DNA from: Xanthobacteraceae bacterium
Lineage (GTDB): Bacteria > Pseudomonadota > Alphaproteobacteria > Rhizobiales > Xanthobacteraceae
Length of the DNA stretch: 49,578 nt
Direction: 5' to 3'
NCBI GenBank assembly: GCA_019746355.1
Contig: JAIESC010000275.1
Coordinates: 1 to 49,578 of the forward strand
Shown: piece by piece, positions 1 to 7,757 of the stretch
Layout: each line of letters starts with the position of its first letter
Position numbering within the stretch: the first letter of the stretch is position 1
Position numbers and translations under genes: made by a program
Notes under the pieces: generated by a model
Seen by the model: the letters and a program-made list of their open reading frames with translations, nothing else
Databases searched by the model: none
What the model was told of the DNA's origin: nothing

Positions 1-102
1 GAAAACGAGCGTCATGGAACCCGCAATTCCTGCTCCAGGTCCTCCAAATCGCGCGTTAACCTGGATTCCGAGCCGTGTGACGGAGCGCTATTGCAGCAGC
101 AA

Positions 103-519
103 TTACGCGGCCGAGATATCCGCGTCCTGCATCACCGGCGCCTCGCGCGCGTCGGGCACGCTGATGACCACGTCGCCGTCGGTGACGGCCACCTTGATGC
201 GCCGCAGCCGCGCCTTGGGATTGCCCGGGTGGATGCCGGTGCGGATATCGAACTCGAAGCCGTGCCACGGGCAGACCACGTGCAGCTTCGACTTCGAGAA
301 CGTCATGCCCTTGCTGGTGCGGTCCTCGGCGATGATCTCCTCGACCTTGGCGATCATCTTGCCCTGGCAGGCGGGGCCGCCCATGTGCGGGCAGTGGTTG
401 AGATAGGCATGAAACTCGCCGCCGATCTTGAACACCGCGACTTCAAAGCGCTCGAAGCCGATCAGCTTGCGGCCGGGGTCCGCGAATTCCGATGCCGGAC
501 CGATGTTCACTTCGCGCAT
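103..519 (-). CDS. Rieske [2Fe-2S] ferredoxin-like protein
   Basis: A 138-residue soluble protein with both halves of a Rieske cluster site: CPHMGG near the middle and CPWHGFEFD about 40 residues later, supplying two Cys and two His. No signal peptide or membrane segment is visible, so a cytoplasmic electron carrier or oxygenase ferredoxin is likely. I chose the ATG at 517-519 because GGGAGAG lies just upstream; the frame stays open further upstream, but that extra stretch is encoded by an intergenic palindrome (535-583). It is the last gene of a minus-strand cluster after an amidohydrolase and a small unknown gene, suggesting a shared role in oxidative catabolism of a ring compound. The substrate is not evident. 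Confidence 0.88.
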   Translation of the reverse strand: MREVNIGPASEFADPGRKLIGFERFEVAVFKIGGEFHAYLNHCPHMGGPACQGKMIAKVEEIIAEDRTSKGMTFSKSKLHVVCPWHGFEFDIRTGIHPGNPKARLRRIKVAVTDGDVVISVPDAREAPVMQDADISAA

Positions 520-534
520 GTTGTCTCTCCCTTG

Positions 535-583
535 GCGCACGATCTGATCCGAAAACCGGTACCCACTTTTCGGGATCGTGCGC
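535..583. repeat. Intergenic palindrome, family C copy 1
   Basis: Outer arms GCGCACGATC (535-544) and GATCGTGCGC (574-583) are perfect inverted repeats around a core containing CCGAAAACCGGTACCC and CTTTTCGG. The same core recurs at 28615-28687 and 48334-48382. It resembles the REP-type palindromes common in Bradyrhizobium-like genomes. Confidence 0.8.
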
Positions 584-612
584 GCCCTGCCCTTGTTGCG
601 CACGCTATTTCA

Positions 613-725
613 CCACGGTCATTCCGGGGCGCGCCGAAGGCGCGAGCCCGGAATCCAGACGCAAATTCGGAGCGCTGTACTGGATTCCGGGCTCGCCGCT
701 TCGCGGCGCCCCGGAATGACCGTGG
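613..725. repeat. Intergenic palindrome, family A copy 1
   Basis: Long imperfect palindrome: CACGGTCATTCCGGGGC at the left end is matched by GCCCCGGAATGACCGTG at the right. The inside carries a second mirrored pair, GCCCGGAATCC and GGATTCCGGGC. Related copies lie at 9698-9850 and 31025-31135. It sits between the Rieske gene and the small gene upstream of it, so it splits that cluster. Confidence 0.85.
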
Positions 726-740
726 AGAGAGCGTGCGCCA

Positions 741-1043
741 TTACCCACGTTTGTTTCTGTTGAACCACATCGACACGTCCCAGAGATTGAGACCGGCCGC
801 CTTGATCATGTCGCTGACCGTAACGACGATTTCGGTCGGCGTCACATTCGCCGGCGTGATCGGCTGCGCCGGCGGCGCGTCGGCTTCGGTCTTCGCCGCG
901 TAGAGCCGCACCGCGGCGGTGAGCACGCGTTCCAGGTCGGCGTCTGCGACCTGACCGAGCTCGCCGGAGCTCAGCGCCTGCTCGGCCGCGGCGACGAAGT
1001 CGTCGCCGAGCGACGCTGCCGCGGGCTGCACGGTCAGTGCCAT
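741..1043 (-). CDS. Unknown 100-residue protein coupled to the amidohydrolase
   Basis: The start codon overlaps the amidohydrolase stop by one base (TGATG at 1041-1045), so translation is probably coupled. The protein has no signal peptide or membrane helix. An N-terminal helical half (about residues 10-55, Ala/Glu/Leu-rich) is followed by a Pro-rich linker and a C-terminal segment reading VTPTEIVVTVSDMIKAAGLN then LWDVSMWFNR. I recall similar small hypothetical proteins beside amidohydrolases in Bradyrhizobium-like genomes, but I know no function. The tight linkage suggests a subunit or specificity partner of the amidohydrolase. Frame and start are well supported; function is open. Confidence 0.8.
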   Translation of the reverse strand: MALTVQPAAASLGDDFVAAAEQALSSGELGQVADADLERVLTAAVRLYAAKTEADAPPAQPITPANVTPTEIVVTVSDMIKAAGLNLWDVSMWFNRNKRG

Positions 1044-2296
1044 CAGGACACGCCCGGCCGCGCCGCCAGCACCTCGGCCGCCTTCGGCCGCTTGCGCTCG
1101 ATCTTGAGGTTGAAGACGCGCGCGGCGTTGAGGCCCAGGATGTTGCGCTTGCCCTGCTCGCTCAGGAACGGCAGCGTGGTGATCGAGCTCGGCGCGTCGA
1201 AATCCCAGTGCGGCCAGTCCGACGCGTAGAGCAGCTGCGTCTCGGCGTTGAAGGCCTCCATGGTCGCCTGGAGCAGCTTGAGGTTGGTCTTCTCCATCGG
1301 CTGGCTGGTGTAGAACATGTCCTTCATGTACTCGCTCGGCAGCCGCTTCAGCAGCGGCGCCTCGCACGAGCGCATCTGATATTCGTGGTCGAGCCGCTGC
1401 ATCAGGTACGGGATCCAGGCGAGGCCGGATTCGATCCACAGCACCTTGAGCTTCGGGAAGCGCTCCGGCAGCCCGTTGATGATCCAGTTGGTCATGTGGA
1501 TCAGGCTGTAGTGCACGAACGACAGCGCGTGCATGGAGATGAAGCGGTTGAGCTGCAGGAACGACGGATCGTTCCAGTTGAAGCCGGAGTGGAACGAGAA
1601 CGGCTTGCCGCTCTCCTCCATCATCGCGTAGAGCCGCATGTAGTTGTTGTGATGCACCGGCTTGTTGCGCGTCGAAACGACGGAATAGCCGATGATGCTG
1701 TCGACGTTGGCGTACTTCGCAACCTCCTCGACGCAGGCCTCAGGAGTGTTGAACGGCAGGTAGATCATGCCCTTGAGGCGGTCGTCCTGCGGCAGGATGG
1801 TTTCGACCAGCCACTTGTTGTAGGCCTGCCCGATCGCCGCCTCGATGTCGTCCTGCGGATGCATGCCGAGGGTGAGCATCGGCGTCGGAAACACCACCTG
1901 ATAATCGAGCCCGAGCGCATCCATCGAGCGCCGCGCCAACTCGACGAAATGGTGGCAGCCTTTCTTCTCGACCTTCTCGAGCAGCGCCTGCTGATGCGGA
2001 ATGCGGCCCCAGACGTGCTGGTGCAGAATGCCGGGTTGGTTGTTGAGCAGCGACACGTTGCCGGTGCCGGGACGCTCCGCGTTGGCCAAGCCCATCTGGC
2101 GGATCACGTCGTTGTCGATCATCGCCAGGATTTCCGGCCAGAACGCCGTCTCGGTGACGTGGGCGTCGATGTCGACGAGGAAAAGGTCCTCGTAGCTCTC
2201 CGCCTGCCGCGTCGCATGCGCGAGGATGTCGCGCGTGTCGGTCTGCATGGTGATTTCGTGCAGTTCGCGGAACTGCGGCGGGGTGCGTTCGAGCAT
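1043..2296 (-). CDS. Amidohydrolase family protein (metal-dependent hydrolase/decarboxylase)
   Basis: A 417-residue protein of the amidohydrolase-2 type (ACMSD-like TIM barrel). DIDAH at residues 42-46 stands where the family has its first metal-binding D-x-H pair, FHSGF supplies a further His, and ASDWPHWDFD near the C-terminus carries the conserved Asp. Relatives hydrolyse or decarboxylate ring-derived acids. The ATG at 2294-2296 follows AGGGAG at a good distance; an upstream in-frame start lacks a ribosome site. It heads a cluster with the unknown 100-residue protein and the Rieske ferredoxin. Which acid it acts on cannot be told from sequence. Confidence 0.88.
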   Translation of the reverse strand: MLERTPPQFRELHEITMQTDTRDILAHATRQAESYEDLFLVDIDAHVTETAFWPEILAMIDNDVIRQMGLANAERPGTGNVSLLNNQPGILHQHVWGRIPHQQALLEKVEKKGCHHFVELARRSMDALGLDYQVVFPTPMLTLGMHPQDDIEAAIGQAYNKWLVETILPQDDRLKGMIYLPFNTPEACVEEVAKYANVDSIIGYSVVSTRNKPVHHNNYMRLYAMMEESGKPFSFHSGFNWNDPSFLQLNRFISMHALSFVHYSLIHMTNWIINGLPERFPKLKVLWIESGLAWIPYLMQRLDHEYQMRSCEAPLLKRLPSEYMKDMFYTSQPMEKTNLKLLQATMEAFNAETQLLYASDWPHWDFDAPSSITTLPFLSEQGKRNILGLNAARVFNLKIERKRPKAAEVLAARPGVS

Positions 2297-2417
2297 GGCG
2301 GGCTCCCTGGGTGCAGCGCGGCCTTCTGCGAAACGGGCCTGCGCCCACCGCACCTTACGAATGGAGGGGTCCGCGGCGCAATAGAGCTATTCTAAGCTCT
2401 GGTATGCGCGGAGAACG

Positions 2418-3059
2418 TTATTCCGCCGGGACCGGAACCGGCTGGCGCATTTCGCCAAGCGATTGGCGGATCACGATGAAGGCACCCTGCAAGGCGAGGC
2501 CCGCCATGATCGCGGCAACGATCAGGTCTGGCCAGCCGGAGCCGGTGCCGAACACCCCGGCCGCGGCGGCGAGCACCGCGAGATTGCCGATCGCGTCGTT
2601 GCGGGTGCAGATCCAGGCCGAGCGCATGTTGGCGTCGCCGGCGCGATAGGCCCACTGCAGCGCAAACGACGCGGCGTTGGCGGCAAAGGCCGCGACGCCG
2701 ACCGCGCCCATGGTGACCGCGCTCGGCAGCGTGCCGTGCGCGAGGTGCCAGAGCACGACGCCGACCACCCACAGGCCGAACACACCCATGCTGATGCCTT
2801 TGCCGAGCGCGGCGATCGCGCGATAGCGCAGCGCCATGCCGATCACGAACAGGCTGATGGCGTAATTCGCGGCATCACCAAAGAAGTCGAGGGCGTCGGC
2901 CTGAAGCGAGGCGGAGCCGGCGGCGACGCCGGCCGCGACCTCGACCATGAACATTGTTGCGTTGATCGCGAGCACCGCCCAGAGCACGCGGCGATAGCCG
3001 GGATTGTTCCGGTTGGTGTCGTGGTGCTGATGGCCGTGGCTGCAGCAGGTCGCGCTCAT
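2418..3059 (-). CDS. Short cation diffusion facilitator-type transporter
   Basis: A 213-residue membrane protein with about six hydrophobic segments. The N-terminus is a Cys/His cluster (CCSHGHQHH, residues 5-13), a likely metal-binding tail. The transport-site positions fit a CDF protein: D55/D58/D62 in the second helix (ADALDFFGD) and N154/D155/N159 in the fifth (RNDAIGN). It ends soon after the last helix, so the cytoplasmic metal-binding domain of ordinary CDF exporters such as CzcD is absent. It probably exports Zn, Co or a similar ion. I chose the ATG at 3057-3059, whose product begins MSATCC; the frame continues 12 residues upstream to another possible start. Confidence 0.82.
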   Translation of the reverse strand: MSATCCSHGHQHHDTNRNNPGYRRVLWAVLAINATMFMVEVAAGVAAGSASLQADALDFFGDAANYAISLFVIGMALRYRAIAALGKGISMGVFGLWVVGVVLWHLAHGTLPSAVTMGAVGVAAFAANAASFALQWAYRAGDANMRSAWICTRNDAIGNLAVLAAAAGVFGTGSGWPDLIVAAIMAGLALQGAFIVIRQSLGEMRQPVPVPAE

Positions 3060-3207
3060 GGAGCGGATATGGGTGCGAGGGGTGGCGTTACACAATCACA
3101 GTTGTCGCTCGCTCGTTGTGGTACGAACGCCTTGCCACACGGGCGGTGTCATCGCCGGGCTTGACAGCGGAGTTTGACGGAACGGTTGCGCAGAACAGCA
3201 GCGAACT

Positions 3208-4242
3208 TTACGCCGCCTTCTGCTTCGCCTGGATCAGCTTGCGGTTGATCAGGCACTCGGCGATCTGGACGGCGTTGAGCGCCGCGCCCTTGCGCAGGTT
3301 GTCGGAGACCACCCACATCGACAGGCCGTTCTCCACCGTCGCGTCCTCACGGATGCGGCTGATGTAGGTTGCGTCCTCGCCCGCGGCCTCATAGGGCGTG
3401 ACGTAACCGCCGGGCTCGCGCTTGTCGATGACGATACAGCCCGGCGCGTTGCGCAGGATCTCGCGCGCCTCCTCCGGCGTGATCGGCTGCTCGAACTCGA
3501 GGTTCACCGCCTCCGAGTGGCTGATGAACACCGGCACGCGCACGCAGGTGGCGGTGAGCTTGATCTTGGGGTCGAGGATCTTCTTGGTCTCGGCCACCAT
3601 CTTCCACTCTTCCTTCGTGTACCCGTCCTCCATGAACACGTCGATGTGCGGGATCAGGTTGAAGGCGATGCGCTTCGGAAACTTCTTGGTCTCGATGTCC
3701 TGCAGCGAGTAGATCGCCTTGGTCTGGCGGTCGAGCTCGTCCATCGCGTCCTTGCCGGCGCCCGACACCGACTGGTAGGTGGCGACGACGACGCGCGTAA
3801 TCTTCGCCTTGTCGTGCAGCGGCTTGAGCGCGACGACGAGCTGCGCGGTCGAGCAGTTCGGGTTGGCGATGATGTTCTTCTTGCGGAAGCCCGCGACGGC
3901 GTCGGCGTTCACCTCCGGCACGATCAGCGGAACGTCGGAGTCGTAGCGCCAGGCCGAGGAGTTATCGATGACGATTGCGCCCTGCGCGCCGATCTTCGGC
4001 GACCACTCCTTCGACACGCTGCCGCCGGCCGACATCAGGCAGATGTCGACGTCGGAAAAATCGGTGTGCTCCAGCGCCTTGCACTTGAGGATCTTGTCGC
4101 CGAACGAAACCTCGACGCCCTGGCTTTTGCGCGAGGCAACCGCGACCACCTCGTCGGCGGGGAAGCGCCGCTCCTCCAGGATGTTGAGCATCTCGCGGCC
4201 CACGTTTCCGGTGGCGCCGACCACTGCGACCTTGAAACCCAT
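3208..4242 (-). CDS. asd: Aspartate-semialdehyde dehydrogenase
   Basis: A 344-residue cytoplasmic enzyme that reduces aspartyl-4-phosphate to aspartate semialdehyde with NADPH, the branch point to Lys, Met, Thr and diaminopimelate. The N-terminus holds the nucleotide-binding GATGNVG (residues 9-15), and NPNCST carries catalytic C130. The length matches the family. The ATG at 4240-4242 follows GGAGAG; a start four codons upstream would use this ribosome site as coding sequence and is less likely. It stands alone, between the CDF gene and a GST gene on the same strand. Nothing is unusual in it. Confidence 0.97.
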   Translation of the reverse strand: MGFKVAVVGATGNVGREMLNILEERRFPADEVVAVASRKSQGVEVSFGDKILKCKALEHTDFSDVDICLMSAGGSVSKEWSPKIGAQGAIVIDNSSAWRYDSDVPLIVPEVNADAVAGFRKKNIIANPNCSTAQLVVALKPLHDKAKITRVVVATYQSVSGAGKDAMDELDRQTKAIYSLQDIETKKFPKRIAFNLIPHIDVFMEDGYTKEEWKMVAETKKILDPKIKLTATCVRVPVFISHSEAVNLEFEQPITPEEAREILRNAPGCIVIDKREPGGYVTPYEAAGEDATYISRIREDATVENGLSMWVVSDNLRKGAALNAVQIAECLINRKLIQAKQKAA

Positions 4243-4323
4243 CACACTCTCCAAAAACGACTGACGGCCGGCCCCTCTAGCGAGGCCCGGCGCGCCAGCT
4301 TTTAGGCGAAAAACCTTGCCAAC

Positions 4324-5052
4324 TCAATTATGAGCGGCAGTCTGGAAGTATGACTTTTTCGGCTGAATGCCATCGTTTCCGGCGATGGAACGGCCGATCC
4401 AGGCTGCCTTTTTGTCGAGGAAATCGCGCAAACGTTCAGGGTAATCCGGGTCGACCGCGGCCCGGACGCTGGGACGGTTGGCGAGCGCCGCGCGCCAGGC
4501 CCGGACCTCCGGGGTGGCGGCAAAGATGCCATGGTCGGACAGCATGTCGAAAATGTCGAAGGTGCGGAACACCGGCCCGAACACCGCGTCCACGACCGAG
4601 AATTTTTCGCCGGCAAAGAACGGACCCTCGCCCAGCGCCCGCTCGACCCGCTCGAACTTGAGCTTAAGCGCCACGGCCTTGGCAAGCGCGGCCGCCTCGT
4701 CCTGGGCGGTCTCGTAGCCCCAGATGTCGGCAAGGATCGCCGAGCCGAACTCCATCCAGCCGCGATGCTGGGCGCGGGTGAGCGGATCGGCCGGGTGCAG
4801 CGGGTTCGGCAGCGTCTCCTCGAGGTACTCGCAGATCACCGAGGATTCGAACAGCACAACGGTCTCGCCGTCGTCGAGCGTGACCCTGAGCAGCGGCACC
4901 TTGCCGAGCGGCGAGATCGCCTTGAACCAGTCAGGCTTGTTGTCGAGGTCGATCAGCGTGCGCTTGAACGGCACGCCCTTCTCCAGCAGCACGATGGCGG
5001 CGCGCTGCACATAGGGGCAGAGGTGGTGGCTGACGAGTTCGTAGGTCGGCAT
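4324..5052 (-). CDS. Glutathione S-transferase family protein
   Basis: A 242-residue soluble protein. The thioredoxin-fold half contains CPYVQR (from C12), the position of the catalytic Ser/Cys in GSTs, then the cis-Pro of KVPLL and E69-S70 that bind the glutathione gamma-glutamyl group. The rest is the all-helical C-terminal domain. C12 suggests an omega-, beta- or lambda-like thiol-transferase chemistry rather than a Tyr/Ser class. AGGAGC precedes the start. A GST next to asd has no obvious metabolic link to it, and the substrate is unknown. Confidence 0.9.
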   Translation of the reverse strand: MPTYELVSHHLCPYVQRAAIVLLEKGVPFKRTLIDLDNKPDWFKAISPLGKVPLLRVTLDDGETVVLFESSVICEYLEETLPNPLHPADPLTRAQHRGWMEFGSAILADIWGYETAQDEAAALAKAVALKLKFERVERALGEGPFFAGEKFSVVDAVFGPVFRTFDIFDMLSDHGIFAATPEVRAWRAALANRPSVRAAVDPDYPERLRDFLDKKAAWIGRSIAGNDGIQPKKSYFQTAAHN

Positions 5053-5093
5053 GGGGCTGCTCCTGAATTTGAATCTGACGAACTCTCTCCGCC

Positions 5094-5212
5094 GTCATGC
5101 CCGGCCTTGTGCCGGACATCCATGCCTTGGCTACAAAGTGAGGCGTGGATGGCCGGGACATAGGCGAGCGAAGCGACGCCGTCCTTCGGACGGGCTATGC
5201 CCGGCCATGACG
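5094..5212. repeat. Intergenic repeat, family B copy 1
   Basis: Begins GTCATGCCCGGCCTTGTGCC and ends GCCCGGCCATGACG, giving a mirrored element with an internal GATGGCCGGGAC. A short hairpin, CCGTCCTTCGGACGG, lies near the right end. Copies occur at 11017-11105 and, partial, at 45491-45557. It fills the gap between the GST gene and the doxX gene. Confidence 0.8.
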
Positions 5213-5220
5213 TGGTGAGG

Positions 5221-5688
5221 TTAGTGGCTCAATGCAGGCTTCACAGTGGCTTGAAGCTGCGGCACCCAGCTCTTGGAGAGCGCATAGGCGCCGTCGCCGA
5301 GCATGATCTGCACCACCGCGAGCACCACGAGGTACAGCGGATACTCCCAGCCACCGTTCGGATAGCCGAACATCCAGCCGTTGCCGGAATGCGCCCAGAC
5401 CGCGCCGGTCAGGATCGGCAGCAGCGCCGCGGCGACCCAGCGGGTCTGCACGCCGAGAATGAGCAGCACCCCGCCGATGGCCTCGGCGAAGAATGTCGCA
5501 TAGCCCATCCAGGCCGGCAGGCCGAGCTTCTGGAAGAACGCCGCGTTGCCGGCGAGCGTGAACACGTAAAGCTTCAGGATCAGCGAGTGGCTGAGGAACA
5601 TAACTCCGAGGGCGATCCGCAGGATCGCCGCGGCGCCGTTGGCCAGTCTGGCATCGGCTCGCGTGAGTGAGGTGTTGAGAGAGGTCAT
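5221..5688 (-). CDS. DoxX family membrane protein
   Basis: A 155-residue integral membrane protein with four predicted helices and the DoxX-type pattern: a first helix ending GVMFLSHSLILK, a loop rich in aromatic residues, then GGVLLILGVQTRWVAAALL. Members include the DoxD-like thiosulfate:quinone oxidoreductase subunit and SodA/RsfA-associated redox proteins, but most are of unknown role. The start at 5686-5688 follows AGGAGC; longer frames upstream run into the divergent promoter region. It is transcribed away from the lysR gene at 5777, its probable regulator. Confidence 0.88.
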   Translation of the reverse strand: MTSLNTSLTRADARLANGAAAILRIALGVMFLSHSLILKLYVFTLAGNAAFFQKLGLPAWMGYATFFAEAIGGVLLILGVQTRWVAAALLPILTGAVWAHSGNGWMFGYPNGGWEYPLYLVVLAVVQIMLGDGAYALSKSWVPQLQATVKPALSH

Positions 5689-5707
5689 GGTCGTCGCTCC
5701 TGGTGAT

Positions 5708-5736
5708 TTGGTGCGCCGAACCTGACTTGGTATGAT
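5708..5736 (+). promoter_or_regulatory. Candidate promoter for the lysR gene at 5777
   Basis: TTGGTG (5708-5713) and TATGAT (5731-5736) are spaced by 17 bases, ending 40 bases before the lysR start. The -10 fit is good and the -35 only partial. It lies in the 88-base gap shared with the divergent doxX gene. Confidence 0.35.
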
Positions 5737-5776
5737 CCGCAAGAATAGATGGCGGAATAGCAAGGAGAATTTGCGA

Positions 5777-6682
5777 ATGGCGCAAGGACGATTCGCGGTC
5801 GACGATCTCCGGCTTCTGCAGGCGATCGGCGAAAACGGCTCGCTTTCGGCGGCGTCGCGCAAGCTCGGCATCGACCATTCCAACGTGTTCCGGCGGCTTG
5901 GCGGCATGGAGCAGCGGCTCGGCGTGCGGCTGTTCGACCGCGCCCGCGACGGCTACGCGCCGACGCCGGCCGGCGAGACCGCGATCGCCACGGCGGCACG
6001 CGTGCTGGCCGAGATCGAGCTTCTGGAACAGCGGCTCGCCGGCGAGGACCTGCGGCCGAGCGGCACGGTCCGCGTCACCACCACCGACACGCTGGCGCCG
6101 TTCCTGGCGCCGCTGCTCGGCGAATTCCGCGCCGCGCATCCGGAAATCGTCACCGAGGTGATCACCTCGAACGCGTTCTTCACGCTGACCCGGCGCGACG
6201 CCGACGTGGCGTTGCGGCCCGCGTCACAGCCGGGCGACGCGCTGGTCGGGCGCAAGGTCGCAGAAGCGGCGTTCGCGGTGTATGGCGCGAAGCCGCTCGC
6301 GGCGCGGATCAAAGGCAAGCGCGCGAGCTTCGAGACGCTCGACTGGATCGGCTTCGACGAGAGCATCGCCCATATCGGCGCGGCGCAATGGGTGGCGGCG
6401 CACATCCCCTCGGAGCGGGTGGTCCACCGCAGCAATTCGGTGCTGGCGATCGAGGAGGCGGCGCGGGCCGGGCTCGGGCTGGCACTGCTGCCGTGCTTTC
6501 AGGGCGAGCGGGCGCCGGGCCTCATCCGGCTCAGCGATCCGATCCCGGAGGCGATGACGCCGATCTGGCTTCTGACCCACCGCGACCTGCGCCGGGTGGC
6601 GCGGGTGCGGGTGTTTCTCGATTTCATGGCCGATGCGATCGGCCGCAACCGCGCGGCGCTCGGCGGCGCCAGGAACGGCTAA
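5777..6682 (+). CDS. LysR family transcriptional regulator
   Basis: A 301-residue regulator. An N-terminal winged helix-turn-helix (about residues 5-65, with GSLSAASRKLGIDHSNVFRR as the recognition region) is followed by a LysR substrate-binding domain from about residue 90. AAGGAG at 5762-5767 sets the ATG at 5777. The divergent arrangement with doxX across an 88-base gap is typical of a LysR protein controlling its neighbour and itself. The ligand cannot be inferred. Its stop overlaps the convergent small gene by three bases. Confidence 0.93.
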   Translation: MAQGRFAVDDLRLLQAIGENGSLSAASRKLGIDHSNVFRRLGGMEQRLGVRLFDRARDGYAPTPAGETAIATAARVLAEIELLEQRLAGEDLRPSGTVRVTTTDTLAPFLAPLLGEFRAAHPEIVTEVITSNAFFTLTRRDADVALRPASQPGDALVGRKVAEAAFAVYGAKPLAARIKGKRASFETLDWIGFDESIAHIGAAQWVAAHIPSERVVHRSNSVLAIEEAARAGLGLALLPCFQGERAPGLIRLSDPIPEAMTPIWLLTHRDLRRVARVRVFLDFMADAIGRNRAALGGARNG

Positions 6683-6861
6683 CGGACCGGACCACGCAGC
6701 ACACCGGGGACCGGCAGAAGCTTCTGGCCATCATCGACCGGCAGGCCGGTAGTCACGGTGACGGCGCGGGCGAGCGCCGCCCGGCTCAGCATCATGCCGG
6801 CGACCGCGCTCGACGTGCCGACGGCGAGGATGATTGCGCCTGCGAGAACGATCCGGACCAT
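6679..6861 (-). CDS. Small exported or membrane-anchored protein, unknown
   Basis: Sixty residues. An N-terminal hydrophobic stretch (about residues 3-22, AGAIILAVGTSSAVAG) could be a signal peptide or single anchor, followed by a short tail ending PVPGVLRGPVR. GGAGG stands just upstream of the ATG at 6859-6861, which supports real translation. It is downstream of the sulfite dehydrogenase genes on the same strand with a gap of about 114 bases, so it may belong to that unit. I do not recognise the family. Confidence 0.55.
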   Translation of the reverse strand: MVRIVLAGAIILAVGTSSAVAGMMLSRAALARAVTVTTGLPVDDGQKLLPVPGVLRGPVR

Positions 6862-6975
6862 GGGAGCCTCCGATCTGACGGGCCGCAACGGCGGCCTGCG
6901 ATGGCATCAGGTTTAACCCACCGCTGTATCCGGCGAATGTTGCGCTCGTATCGTCGGTATCGCGGGCGCAAAGCG

Positions 6976-7347
6976 TCAAGGCGCGTTGGCGAGGCAGGGG
7001 TCGAGCATGATGTGGTTGTCGTCGAGGCGGTTGTAACCGCCCTTCATGACGACGCGGTCGCCGGCCTTCATGTCGTTCGACTCGTAGGTGACGCAGAGCA
7101 CGCGGACGTCGCGACACATCAAGAGGTACCAGAGCGCGCCGTCGTTACGGACCGTGGTGAGCTCACCGGTGATGGTGAGATCGATGCGATAGTCGGGCCG
7201 GGGCAGGCCCGCCGACATCTTGCGGATGTCGTCGCATTGCGCCGAACCTTGCGCCGGCTGGTCGCCGAGCGAGAACGCAGGGCGGTCCTTCAGCAGGTCG
7301 TCGGCGACGAGTTGCGCCAGGAAAAAGGCGAGAACGAGCGGCTTCAT
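6976..7347 (-). CDS. Small secreted protein of unknown function, sulfite dehydrogenase cluster
   Basis: 123 residues with a short hydrophobic N-terminus (MKPLVLAFFLAQLVA) that may be a signal peptide, and several Cys (CDD, MCRDVRVLC, DPCLA). The central part alternates in a beta-like way (RIDLTITGELTTVRNDGALW, then GDRVVMKGGYNR), suggestive of an OB-like barrel. It lies 39 bases downstream of the cytochrome c gene on the same strand, so co-expression with the sulfite dehydrogenase is likely. Function unknown; a periplasmic accessory protein is the natural guess. Confidence 0.7.
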   Translation of the reverse strand: MKPLVLAFFLAQLVADDLLKDRPAFSLGDQPAQGSAQCDDIRKMSAGLPRPDYRIDLTITGELTTVRNDGALWYLLMCRDVRVLCVTYESNDMKAGDRVVMKGGYNRLDDNHIMLDPCLANAP

Positions 7348-7386
7348 ACGGCCGCCAAAGAGCGGGCAACTGCGGCGGCTTCAAGC

Positions 7387-7752
7387 TCAGCGCGGCGAGA
7401 ACGGATTCTGCCAGCCGCGGCCGGGCGCCGGCGCGCGCGGCGGGAACGTCGCCTCGAGGTAATCGAGGACGATCTTCTTTTCCTTCTCCGGCAAGGGCGA
7501 CATCTTGTGCCGGTCGACCATCCACTGCAGCGAGTCCTCCCACTGCCGCCGCGTCATGCCCTGCTGCGCCACGAGCTTGAAGTTGTGGCAGGCGGTGCAG
7601 GCATAGAACGCGTCGTCGCGGCCCGCGCCCGCGGGAAATTCCTCCGGCGTCTCGTCGCGCGGCGTGAACTGCGCCGGCTGCGCGTGGCCCGTGCCGGCGG
7701 AGAGAACGATGGCGGCGAGCGCGAGGCCCGCCGCCAGGATGAGCCTGGCCAT
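7387..7752 (-). CDS. sorB: Sulfite dehydrogenase cytochrome c subunit-like protein
   Basis: A 121-residue exported monohaem c-type cytochrome. A signal peptide (cleaved near GHAQP, about residue 25) precedes a single haem motif CTACH (C52, C55, H56); M84 in HKMSPLP is a candidate sixth ligand. It begins 5 bases after the end of the molybdenum subunit gene, as in SorAB pairs in which the cytochrome takes electrons from the Mo centre and passes them to cytochrome c. The symbol is by analogy; a SoxD-type subunit would be larger and carry two haems. Confidence 0.75.
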   Translation of the reverse strand: MARLILAAGLALAAIVLSAGTGHAQPAQFTPRDETPEEFPAGAGRDDAFYACTACHNFKLVAQQGMTRRQWEDSLQWMVDRHKMSPLPEKEKKIVLDYLEATFPPRAPAPGRGWQNPFSPR

Positions 7753-7757
7753 CGCGC

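Noticed and set aside
1..15. Possible start of a minus-strand gene (ATG at 13-15, reading MTLVF leftwards)
   Set aside because: Only five codons lie inside the window and there is no convincing ribosome site.
103..603. The longer form of the Rieske protein starting near 603
   Set aside because: The added residues are encoded by the family C palindrome at 535-583, and a good ribosome site sits before the ATG at 519.
1037..2395. A 452-codon plus-strand frame opposite the amidohydrolase
   Set aside because: Low-complexity Arg/His/Leu composition and an exact antisense of a conserved enzyme.
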